Source of the DNA: Candidatus Amesbacteria bacterium RBG_19FT_COMBO_48_16
GTDB lineage: Bacteria; Patescibacteriota; Microgenomatia; CAZETR01; Amesbacteraceae
Reading direction: 5' to 3'
DNA length: 14,624 nt
Assembly (NCBI GenBank): GCA_001775555.1
Contig: MEXE01000056.1
Span: 1-14,624, forward strand
Part shown: one piece after another, positions 1-8,397 of the stretch
How positions within the stretch are numbered: position 1 is the stretch's first letter
Layout: every line of letters starts with the position of its first letter
Translations under genes and position numbers: made by a program
Notes under the pieces: generated by a model
Databases searched by the model: none
What the model saw: the letters and a program-made list of their open reading frames with translations, nothing else
What the model was told of the DNA's origin: nothing

Positions 1-168
1 CGGGGCAAGGGCGCCGTGTTCATCGCGGGCGGTTTTTAAAAGAGAGTAGGCATTGTAACCCAATGCGGCCTCGTCCCAGGTAAACCCCGCCGGGCGGGCA
101 TCCAGCTTGTAAAGCCGTAAAGTAAACCCGATTACGATTATTAAAAATAAAATAACTTTTGATCGCAT
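1..168 (-). CDS. GT39-type membrane glycosyltransferase, N-terminal fragment (cut by window edge)
   Basis: Reading the minus strand from the ATG at 168-166 gives 56 residues without a stop up to the left edge. Residues 4-19 (KVILFLIIVIGFTLRL) form a first transmembrane helix. It is followed by the family signature TWDEAALGYNAYSL, with the presumed catalytic Asp-Glu at D32/E33, then KTARDEHG. This matches the same region of the complete genes at 330-1925, 3552-5246, 6832-8397 and 11448-13040, so it is another paralogue of the set rather than a remnant. In this family the acidic pair just outside the first helix takes part in transfer from a polyprenyl-phosphate sugar donor. There is no close Shine-Dalgarno; the nearest purine-rich stretch is about 25 nt upstream. 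Whether the rest of the gene is intact cannot be seen. Confidence 0.88.
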   Translation of the reverse strand, partial: MRSKVILFLIIVIGFTLRLYKLDARPAGFTWDEAALGYNAYSLLKTARDEHGALAP

Positions 169-188
169 AGTTAGTTTTGTATTACTAC

Positions 189-204
189 CATACTCCAGAG
201 TATG
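189..204. promoter_or_regulatory. 16-bp near-perfect palindrome upstream of the left-edge gene
   Basis: CATACTC-CA-GAGTATG is a 7-bp inverted repeat around a 2-bp centre, 21 bp upstream of the ATG at 168. On the minus strand a weak -10-like TAATAC lies between it and the gene at 184-179, so the palindrome falls roughly where the promoter spacer would be. That position suits a dimeric regulator's operator, but no regulator gene is in view. A hairpin with no regulatory role is equally possible. Confidence 0.3.
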
Positions 205-281
205 AGAGATATACCCAACTTCCTCCGGTCTGCATAGTGAACCGCGTCGGGCATATACCCAAAAACCCTCGTTTATATTTG

Positions 282-295
282 CAAACTTGAGTTTG
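282..295. other. Short palindrome just downstream of the 330-1925 gene
   Basis: CAAACT-TG-AGTTTG is a 6-bp inverted repeat, 35 to 48 bp beyond the stop codon of the minus-strand gene at 330-1925. On the minus strand it is followed within about 20 nt by GAGGGTTTTT. It could be a weak transcription end signal, but the stem is short, AT-rich and lacks an adjacent U-tract, so I do not call it a terminator. The rest of the 169-329 gap shows only a twice-occurring ATATACCCAA (210-219 and 253-262). Confidence 0.25.
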
Positions 296-329
296 TTGGT
301 TATAGGGGAAGATGAGATTAGAGGGCATA

Positions 330-1911
<1,582 letters not shown>

Positions 1912-1925
<14 letters not shown>

Positions 1926-3555
1926 GATTTTTGATTTTGATCGAGTAGGAAACCGGTAAAAGTATCAGGGCAGCCAAACTGATTAAGTTGCCCATGCGGC
2001 GGACGGGAGTATCAGCAAACGAGAGACGAATATCATGAATTCCGGCAGGAAGTTTAAGAGTTACCAATCCCAACTCTCCGGAAGGATAGACAGCCAGAGT
2101 TTTACCGGAGACTTTCCCCTGCCAACCGGGGAAGTAAGCTATGGGAAAGCGGATTTCTGCCGATTCGGAATCAACCGCAAGGGTAGCCTCGGCAGACTGA
2201 GAAAGTTTCTGAAAGCCAAAGATCGCTACGTTTCCGGATACTACATCCGGCAAGGAAGGGGCAAATTCTGCGGGAAGACGGGATGCGTATTTTGGCCAGT
2301 AGTCGGAAAGGGATGAAGAACGCTGCTCGTCCCACAACTGCCCGGAGAACTGCTGGGAGTCAGTAATGGAGCGCCAAATGTCAGGACGGAAGAAGCCGGA
2401 GTTAGTAAATAGTAATAGTAATAGTAAATAGGGAATAATTTTGTTTGGTAGAATTTTAGAAACTACCCCGGTAGCAAGAGATAACCAGAGAGTAGACATG
2501 GTAAGAAAGCGCCAGGGAAACTGGATATAGAGCATCGGGGGAAGGAGCCGCCACAAAAAGTCCGATTTGCCATGAGTGAGAAAGATGGCGAAAAAACCGA
2601 GGAAAGTAAATAGTAAACAGTACACAGTAATAGGTGAACGGAATTGACGACGCAGAAAAAGCCAAGTCAGAGTAAGTAAGGGGGCTAACCAGTGGAGGTG
2701 ACCCACGGAAAAGCTCATGGTGTCATTCGGACCCCAGACTGAGCCGCCGTAACCCCAAAAACGAGAAAGAAAGAGCTGACTAAGTGAGGCAAAATGCAAG
2801 CCATACTCGTAATAAACTTTAGTAGTTTCACTTAAAGTAACCAGACGGCTTTCAAAAATCACCGGAAAAAGATAAAAAGCGGCCAAGAGGAGGCTGGCGA
2901 TGAAAGCCAACAACAGTCCGGGAGCGGAAGTAAGACGCCTAAGGCTTCCAGCTCGCCAGAAATACCAAACAAGAGCAAAAGGGACAAACATCAAGGCGGA
3001 AAGATTATGTGTCAAGATCAGGGCTGAGCCGGCCAGCGCTAAAGCCCACAGATATTTGGGGCGGGGGGTCTCCAAGTACAGATCCAAAACCCAAAGGATG
3101 ACCGGATAAAAAACGAAAGCCAGGGATTCGGGTAAGGCACCTCTGACCCAGACGTCGACTGCCCGGTAAGGAGCGTAGACGTAAAAGGCGGCAGAAATCA
3201 AACCACCTAAGTTGCCCCAGAACCTGCGGGCCAGCAGGTACATGAACACAGCAGACAGCAGTAGCGATACAATGAATACTGACTTGACTGAATCGATAAC
3301 GGAAAAATTCACGAAGCGAAAGACTTGGCCCAGCCAATAAGGAAACTGGCCATAATAGTTGTAAACCGGTTCGCCGTAACCCATGCCGGCATTGGCAGAC
3401 CAGCGGCAGGGGAAAATCCCGTCGGCAATACAGCGATCAAATTCAAATTGACGAAAAAAGTGGAAATCATGAGTGGTATGAAGGCCGGGACGGAAAAGCA
3501 GGGAGAAGGTCGGGAGAATTAATAGTAATAGTGAATAGTAAATAGGGCGGTTCAT
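1912..3555 (-). CDS. PTPS-related / YfhO-like multispanning membrane protein, putative GT-C glycosyltransferase
   Basis: A 547-residue protein with about ten transmembrane helices. After helix 1 comes THDFHFFRQFEFDRC (27-42), then NAGMGYGEPVYNYY (55-68), YAPYRAVDVWVRGALPES (127-144) and LTHNLSAL. This arrangement is typical of the membrane domain named '6-pyruvoyl-tetrahydropterin synthase-related', which despite its name has GT-C topology. The last ~110 residues look like an extracytoplasmic beta-rich domain (FPGWQGKVSGKTL, then GLVTLKLPAGIHDIRLSF) ending in one more helix, as in YfhO-like proteins. The start overlaps the upstream stop by 4 bp (ATGA at 3555-3552), with a weak AGGA 10 nt upstream. 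It lies between GT39-type genes and probably serves the same glycan. Three AT-repeat copies are in frame, one forming residues 4-12. Function is assigned only at family level. Confidence 0.8.
2402..2432 (-). repeat. CTATTA/CTATTTA repeat, copy 3 (in frame)
   Basis: The minus strand carries CTATTTA, CTATTA, CTATTA and CTATTTA units and encodes YLLLLLLFTN at residues 375-384 of the gene at 1912-3555. This is the last helix before the outer domain. Confidence 0.8.
2605..2633 (-). repeat. Degenerate copy 4 of the AT repeat (in frame)
   Basis: The minus strand reads CTATTACTGTGTACTGTTTACTATTTAC. It is the same pattern with three substitutions (T to G or G for A). It encodes PITVYCLLFTF near residues 307-317 of the gene at 1912-3555. 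The decay suggests an older copy. Confidence 0.6.
3520..3547 (-). repeat. AT repeat copy 5, forming the first helix of the 1912-3555 gene
   Basis: The minus strand CTATTTACTATTCACTATTACTATTAA begins only 8 nt after the first base of the ATG. It encodes IYYSLLLLI at about residues 5-13, so this repeat supplies much of the first transmembrane segment. Confidence 0.8.
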
Positions 3556-5246
3556 ATGGGGTCTTTCCTGGCTACTTTTATGACGGACCGGCCGTCGGGA
3601 GAGTCGATATGGAAATATTCAGAATAATGGCTGGGAAAATCCGAGGGGGAGCCGATGAATAAAGTGGGTACGGTAACCGGATCAGATAGATGCAGGTCGC
3701 CGAAACGGTATTTACCTAAGGTGTAACCGTCGTACTGGTCTAAAAACTTTAGGCCCAAGCTTTTTAAATCCGGCCAATTTTGAGCCGAAATCTGATATAC
3801 GGATGGTAGTAAGGAGGTGTAGAAAGCCAGGTAAATATGCGGCTCGGACAAAGAACGGCTGATACGGACTTCGGGGAATTCGGCTGACAAATTTGCCACC
3901 CGGGTGAAAGCCTCTCTGCGACCGTAAAGCATGGCTGGACCTATTTGGGATCCGGAATGATAGATATAAGATTCTAGAAAGAAGAGAAGAGATAATAAGT
4001 AAATAGTAATAGTAAATAGTAATAGTAATCGAGGAGCGATCCATTTAATTAAACTATTGATCACGTAGGCCAAACCGATGGCTGAAGCAATTAGCAGGAA
4101 CGGGATCATGACCGCGGCCCGGTTAGCGGCGTAACCGGGACCTTTGGCTAAGGCGGCGGGAATGGGGGTAAGAGTAAATAGCAATAGTAATAGTAATAAT
4201 TCTTTGCGTGGTTTTTTGATAAACAGCACCAAAAATGATATTAAAAGGGGCAGTTCGATTAAATAAAGCACTCCCCTACCCGGGAGCATACCGTAGGTGC
4301 CTTCCGCCGGCCCTTGTGTAAATAAAAACTGAGGAGAGAAATAAGACAGGTAATTATGAACAAACACCGAGAAGGTAAAGTTAAGTTTATTGGAAAAAAC
4401 CCGCGCTAATGAGTCGGGCAAACCGGAAATACGAGCAATAAAGCGGCGGTCTGAAACCGCCTGCCAATCGTCAGTGGGGCTTAAAATACTCACGTCGGTT
4501 ACCCGGGAACTGTTCCCGGAAAACATTGACCAAATACCCGGAACCATAGCCAGCACCAGAGTGACCAGAAAAACAGACAAGCGGATTTTTGCAGGACGAA
4601 AAAATAGCAGGATCAATATAACCGGCAGTGCTAATAGTCTGGCCGAGTGATATGAGTAAAAATTGAGACCCAAAACCACGGCTGACCAAAAAGCCGATCC
4701 GGACAGAAACAGATATAACCCCAGCGGCAGGAACAAAGTAACCAGATTGGCTTCGAATGCACCACGGGACAACTGGATGGACCAGGGCGAAATGGCGAAC
4801 AAGAGAGCCGCAATCATCGGTGCATCCAGTACCACCCCCCGTCCCCATCCTAGATTAGGAGGGGGAGAATAGAGGGAGGTAAATAATTCTTTGGTCAAAA
4901 GATAAATGGCCAACACGGCCAGCGTACCAATAATGGCGTTGGGGAGGCGGACGGAGAATTCGTTTAAGCCAAAATATTTTATCGAAGGGATTGTCAAAAA
5001 GGCATAAAGAGGCAGTTTGTAGTCTCCGAATGACTTCAGGTTGGTGAAGGGCAGTGAATACCAGGCAGTCCCCCACTCATCTTTACCGGTTTGGATCAAG
5101 GAATAAGCGTTGTAGCCAAACGCGGCTTCGTCGGGGGTAAAGCCGGGAGGGTATTTGTCCAGCCAGATAATCCGCAGGGCCAATCCCAAGATCAGGATGC
5201 CGATTAACCCTAATGTTTTCACAAATCCATTATATTTTGGTGTCAT
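3552..5246 (-). CDS. GT39-type membrane glycosyltransferase with repeat insertions
   Basis: From the ATG at 5246 the protein has 564 residues. An in-frame TTG at 5285 would add 13 residues (YSKPTKLEFATG), but ATG fits the short N-termini of the paralogues; neither start has a clear Shine-Dalgarno. Helix 1 spans about 9-27, followed by TPDEAAFGYNAYSLIQTGKDEWG (DE at D39/E40), SFGDYKLPLYAF (72-83), RLPNAIIGT, SRGAFEANL and YFSPQFLFTQG. A soluble outer C-terminal part begins near residue 430. These are the marks of the GT39-type family, using a polyprenyl-phosphate donor at the outer membrane face. Residues 124-141 (containing SPPPNLGWGRGVVLD) are about 15 residues longer than in the paralogues and come from a hairpin repeat. 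Two AT-repeat copies sit at residues 349-358 and 406-416. It is probably first in a minus-strand operon that continues to position 330. Confidence 0.88.
   Translation of the reverse strand: MTPKYNGFVKTLGLIGILILGLALRIIWLDKYPPGFTPDEAAFGYNAYSLIQTGKDEWGTAWYSLPFTNLKSFGDYKLPLYAFLTIPSIKYFGLNEFSVRLPNAIIGTLAVLAIYLLTKELFTSLYSPPPNLGWGRGVVLDAPMIAALLFAISPWSIQLSRGAFEANLVTLFLPLGLYLFLSGSAFWSAVVLGLNFYSYHSARLLALPVILILLFFRPAKIRLSVFLVTLVLAMVPGIWSMFSGNSSRVTDVSILSPTDDWQAVSDRRFIARISGLPDSLARVFSNKLNFTFSVFVHNYLSYFSPQFLFTQGPAEGTYGMLPGRGVLYLIELPLLISFLVLFIKKPRKELLLLLLLFTLTPIPAALAKGPGYAANRAAVMIPFLLIASAIGLAYVINSLIKWIAPRLLLLFTITIYLLSLLFFLESYIYHSGSQIGPAMLYGRREAFTRVANLSAEFPEVRISRSLSEPHIYLAFYTSLLPSVYQISAQNWPDLKSLGLKFLDQYDGYTLGKYRFGDLHLSDPVTVPTLFIGSPSDFPSHYSEYFHIDSPDGRSVIKVARKDPI
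3997..4029 (-). repeat. AT repeat copy 6 (in frame)
   Basis: The minus strand carries CTATTA, CTATTTA, CTATTA and CTATTTA units and encodes LLLLFTITIYLL at about residues 407-418 of the gene at 3552-5246. This is the last helix before the outer C-terminal domain, the same site as copy 8 in the paralogue at 11448-13040. Confidence 0.8.
4172..4200 (-). repeat. AT repeat copy 7 (in frame)
   Basis: The minus strand is ATTATTACTATTACTATTGCTATTTACTC. It encodes LLLLLLFTL at about residues 350-358 of the gene at 3552-5246, directly after the basic loop KKPRKE. The paralogues have unrelated hydrophobic sequence at this point. Confidence 0.75.
4831..4877. repeat. GC-rich hairpin repeat inserted in frame (about 45 bp)
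   Basis: The segment runs from ACCACCCCCC to GAATAGAGGGA. Its core is an imperfect hairpin at 4842-4866: TCCCC pairs with GGGGA, there is one A-G mismatch, then TCCTA pairs with TAGGA around a GAT loop. It encodes SPPPNLGWGRGVV in the gene at 3552-5246. Counting from TK to PW, this gene has 38 residues where paralogues at 330-1925 and 6832-8397 have 23, so about 15 codons were gained. It resembles CCCCCTCC...GGAGGGGG dispersed repeats known from many bacterial genomes; I recognise the type, not a named element. Confidence 0.7.
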
Positions 5247-5251
5247 ACCGG

Positions 5252-5281
5252 TTGCAAATTCGAGTTTGGTAGGTTTAGAGT
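5252..5281 (+). promoter_or_regulatory. Candidate promoter of the 5288-8397 operon
   Basis: TTGCAA (5252-5257) and TAGAGT (5276-5281) are separated by 18 bp; each matches the -35 or -10 consensus at four of six positions. Transcription would begin about 6-7 nt further on, at the GTG start at 5288, giving a leaderless message. This fits the absence of a good ribosome site there. The match is modest and could be chance. Confidence 0.3.
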
Positions 5282-5287
5282 ACAAGG

Positions 5288-6862
5288 GTGAATAGATGGG
5301 CAGGAATAGGGGCAGCCTTGATTATGCTTGTTTGGCTGGGTGCGGCCATAAAGATCCCGCTGGGGGTAAGTGTCGATCAGGCAACTTTGGGTTATACGGC
5401 GTTCAGCTGGGGGACAACCCAAGAGGAAGTATTTAACCGGGAGATGAAAGAAAAGGGGTACAGCTTGTTTGTGGTCCCATTTCTGGCAGAGGCCGTCTGG
5501 TATAAAATTTTCGGTACGGGGGAAACCCAACTACGGGTATTGGGATGGGTGGTCCAAACAGGACTGGTATACGGGATTTTCAGACTAGTCAGGGGAAATG
5601 TGAAAAACAGAGTGTGGCCGGTATTAATTGCGGTAACCAGCCCATGGCTGCTTTATCTGACTATGTGGCATCTGCCGGAAGCGATAACTCTGGCAGCAAT
5701 TATAGCTTTTGTGATAAGCCGGAACCAACTAGCTAAAAAATGCCTGTGGCTCGTAGTTTTTTTGTCATCACTGACAGGTCTTTTTGCAGGTGCGGTAATT
5801 TGGATAAATGAGGTAGCACGGGAACTTAAATTTCGGAATTTGAAAGCCTTAACTGTCTGGTTGGGTATGGGTTTGGCGGTAGTAATTTTGATGATTTTGC
5901 CTAATAATATTTATCTGAAAAAAGCGTTTGAACCAACTTTGATAACAAAATTGTCAGTAGGGCAGCTGGCAAAACAAGTTGACGAAACGCAAAAATTAAT
6001 CTTTTTGGCGGCGAACCGGCAATATCTTCTACCCTCCGGCGTAAGAAAGATCCTGTACAACAAACCCGGCTTTTTTTTACAGTTAACCCTGACTAAGCTG
6101 GTTTCGCTTTGGGATTTTGAACAATTGACGGCACCCCTGTCTGCCTGGGTATTGACCGGAATGTCCGGACTGCCCCCCAAAGGGCATTTGAATTTGCTGT
6201 ATTTTTGGGAAATTCCGATTCTATTATCCGGATTTTGGTTTATTACCCGGAAAAAATTGGGTAATGAAATAAGGGTTTTGTTTTGGTGTGCTGTGATTCC
6301 GGCGATGATATTGGAAAAAAAATATTTCCACCTCAGCGCTGTAGCCGGATTACCCCTGATGGTTTGGTTGATAGCCAAAAGCTGGGATAACGTCGACCGG
6401 AAGGTATTAAGATGGCTGGTTTTCGGGTTGTATTTGCTGGGCAGCTGGCAATTGGGCCGGTTGATGTGGACGAGGCAGTTTGATTACAGACCGGCAGACG
6501 GATATTTATACCGGGTGATGTACGAGTGGGTTGCCAAAAATAAAAATAACTATGCCGAAATAACGGTAACCGACAAATTCGGACCGAGCCCTTTAATGTT
6601 TGCTTTTTACGGAATATGGGAACCGGATTTATATTGGAGGCAAAAAGAAGCCGGAAAACGATGGAGTTGGGAGAAGGTCATTTTTGGAAGTTTTGAGCTG
6701 AAAGGAGAAAATAAAATCCCAGCCCGATCAGCCTGGTTGGGGCTGCCCGGAGAATTTGCCCAAGTACCGGAAGAAAAATTAACCAAGATCCCGGCCGGCG
6801 ATGAGCTGGTATACCGTTACGGAGCAGGTTTATGGATATTAGAAAACTTACAATCAGACTGA
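5288..6862 (+). CDS. Divergent GT39-like membrane glycosyltransferase with DQ in place of DE
   Basis: A 524-residue polytopic protein starting with GTG at 5288. Helix 1 is at about 6-22, then VSVDQATLGYTAFSWG. This aligns with the WDEAxLGYNAYSL signature of its neighbours, but the DE pair reads D30/Q31 and the tryptophan is lost. The block YFSPxFLFxxG is absent and the loop at that position reads LWDFEQLTAPLSAW. The later Arg-rich segment is EKKYFHLSAVAGLP. It is therefore the most distant member of the set. It keeps the first Asp, usually taken as the key residue in GT-C enzymes, so it may still be active with a different acceptor. It overlaps the next gene by 31 bp on the same strand, so the two are co-transcribed. 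It has no AT-repeat copy. The family is fairly sure; activity is not. Confidence 0.78.
   Translation: MNRWAGIGAALIMLVWLGAAIKIPLGVSVDQATLGYTAFSWGTTQEEVFNREMKEKGYSLFVVPFLAEAVWYKIFGTGETQLRVLGWVVQTGLVYGIFRLVRGNVKNRVWPVLIAVTSPWLLYLTMWHLPEAITLAAIIAFVISRNQLAKKCLWLVVFLSSLTGLFAGAVIWINEVARELKFRNLKALTVWLGMGLAVVILMILPNNIYLKKAFEPTLITKLSVGQLAKQVDETQKLIFLAANRQYLLPSGVRKILYNKPGFFLQLTLTKLVSLWDFEQLTAPLSAWVLTGMSGLPPKGHLNLLYFWEIPILLSGFWFITRKKLGNEIRVLFWCAVIPAMILEKKYFHLSAVAGLPLMVWLIAKSWDNVDRKVLRWLVFGLYLLGSWQLGRLMWTRQFDYRPADGYLYRVMYEWVAKNKNNYAEITVTDKFGPSPLMFAFYGIWEPDLYWRQKEAGKRWSWEKVIFGSFELKGENKIPARSAWLGLPGEFAQVPEEKLTKIPAGDELVYRYGAGLWILENLQSD
6821..6824 (+). promoter_or_regulatory. Shine-Dalgarno for the 6832 start
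   Basis: GGAG lies 7 nt upstream of the ATG at 6832, inside the coding end of the previous gene. It is the clearest ribosome binding site in the window and supports 6832 as the start. Most other starts here rely on stop/start overlap or appear leaderless. Confidence 0.6.
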
Positions 6863-8397
6863 CCTTAACCTCGATAATGCTTTTGGCGGCAGGTTTGAGG
6901 TTTGCGGGTTTGGGAAAGTCTCCCCCTGCGGTAAATTGGGATGAGGCGGCATTGGGATATAACGCGTACTCACTGTGGCTGACGGGTAAGGATGAGTATG
7001 GTTACAAAATGCCATTGGCTTTGAGATCTTTTGAGGATTATAAACCACCCCTTTATGCATATCTGACCGCTCCTATAGTAGGAATGGCCGAGCTGAATGA
7101 ATTTAATACCAGGCTGGTGTCCGCTATAGCCGGAGTAGCCAGTGTGGCCTTAGTTTTTTTGATTACCAAAAAGCTGGTAGAAAACGAGGTAACAGCGGTT
7201 ACGGCCGCCGGACTCACAGCCATGGAACCCTGGAGCATTTTGTTTTCCCGGGGGGCCTGGGAAGCTAACCTGGCCCTGGCTATCAGCCTGGCTACCGTTT
7301 ACTTGCTGGTACTCGGGGAAAGAAAGATGAAGTATTATTTTGCAGCTTTAGTCCTGGCCGGAGTAAATGTGCTGGCGTACCATTCGGCCAAAATTTACCT
7401 GCCGCTGGTGGGGGTGTGGATAGTTTACAGACTTAAGGGAAAAATATTTGCATATCGGTATTGGTGGATTGCGGCAGGAGCGGCGTTTTTGCCTCTGGTC
7501 TACGGAATAGCCTCAGGTTCATCTTTAACCCGCTTCTCCTCAACCAGCATTCTCAAAGTTTGGCGGCAGGAAAAGTCGATTTACTCCCTGGCGGCAAATA
7601 TGGCGGACAGATATTTTGCTTATTTTTCTCCGGTCAACCTGTTTGTGAGAGGCAGTAACGAACCGAACCAGAATATTACCGGGTTTGCACCCTTTTACAC
7701 CTTCGAGTTTGGATTTTGGGCAATCGGGATGTATTACTTACTGACCAAACCTAAAAAATACCCCCTGTTGACGGCTTGGGTGATAAGTGGATCACTTCCG
7801 GCCGTACTTACTTGGAGCTGGTTTACCCCGGTGAGAGTATTACCTCTGTTTGCAGCTTTTAGCATAGTCAGTGCGATAGGAATATCTCAGTTATTTACGC
7901 ACTATTTACGCCAGGGATGGAAAAAATTAGTGACGGGGGCAACTTTTGCTTCCTGGGGGTTTATAAATGTTTGCTGGCTGTTCAATACGATATGGTTTTA
8001 TGTCCCTTATGCCGAATACGGAAAATGGCAATGGGGATTTCGGGAAACTATGGCGGAGATCACCCCGATTATCGATAAATATGATCGAGTGGTATGGGAA
8101 ACACCCCAGGCTCAACCCCACATCTTTACCCTGTTTTACGGAAAATATCCACCGGAAAAATACCAACACGATCTGGGATCACCGGAGGCAGTACCGGCCA
8201 ACAGGCAAATTTTTGATTACGGGAAATTCGTTTTCCGAAAAATCTACTGGCCCAAAGACCGGGATGAAAAAGGCGTCCTGTTTATCGGCAGTGTCTATTC
8301 ATTACCGGAAACGGATCTGAAACGGGACGGCATCCCGATAATAAAAGAGGTTATCGATCCCCAGGGGTTTGTGGTATACAGAATTGCAGGAACCTGA
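6832..8397 (+). CDS. GT39-type membrane glycosyltransferase
   Basis: A 521-residue protein with about ten helices. After helix 1 (about 10-27) comes AVNWDEAALGYNAYSLWLTGKDEYG with D37/E38. Next come SFEDYKPPLYAYL, RLVSAIAGV, SRGAWEANL and YFAYFSPVNLFVRG, and an outer C-terminal part from about residue 385 to the end. All key family residues are present, so it should be a working polyprenyl-phosphate-sugar transferase acting outside the membrane. It follows the DQ variant with a 31-bp overlap and has its own Shine-Dalgarno at 6821. Its last 47 bp overlap the convergent gene at 8351-9028, so the two transcripts are antisense at their ends. It contains neither the AT repeat nor the hairpin repeat, so it gives a clean reference for what the repeat-bearing paralogues gained. 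Confidence 0.9.
   Translation: MDIRKLTIRLTLTSIMLLAAGLRFAGLGKSPPAVNWDEAALGYNAYSLWLTGKDEYGYKMPLALRSFEDYKPPLYAYLTAPIVGMAELNEFNTRLVSAIAGVASVALVFLITKKLVENEVTAVTAAGLTAMEPWSILFSRGAWEANLALAISLATVYLLVLGERKMKYYFAALVLAGVNVLAYHSAKIYLPLVGVWIVYRLKGKIFAYRYWWIAAGAAFLPLVYGIASGSSLTRFSSTSILKVWRQEKSIYSLAANMADRYFAYFSPVNLFVRGSNEPNQNITGFAPFYTFEFGFWAIGMYYLLTKPKKYPLLTAWVISGSLPAVLTWSWFTPVRVLPLFAAFSIVSAIGISQLFTHYLRQGWKKLVTGATFASWGFINVCWLFNTIWFYVPYAEYGKWQWGFRETMAEITPIIDKYDRVVWETPQAQPHIFTLFYGKYPPEKYQHDLGSPEAVPANRQIFDYGKFVFRKIYWPKDRDEKGVLFIGSVYSLPETDLKRDGIPIIKEVIDPQGFVVYRIAGT

Noticed and set aside
282..295. Intrinsic terminator after the 330-1925 gene
   Set aside because: The stem is only 5-6 bp, AT-rich and with no directly following T-run, so it is listed only as a palindrome.
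5288..6862. Reading the DQ glycosyltransferase as a pseudogene
   Set aside because: The frame is intact over 524 codons with normal membrane topology and an overlapping downstream partner. Only a substitution is seen, not decay.
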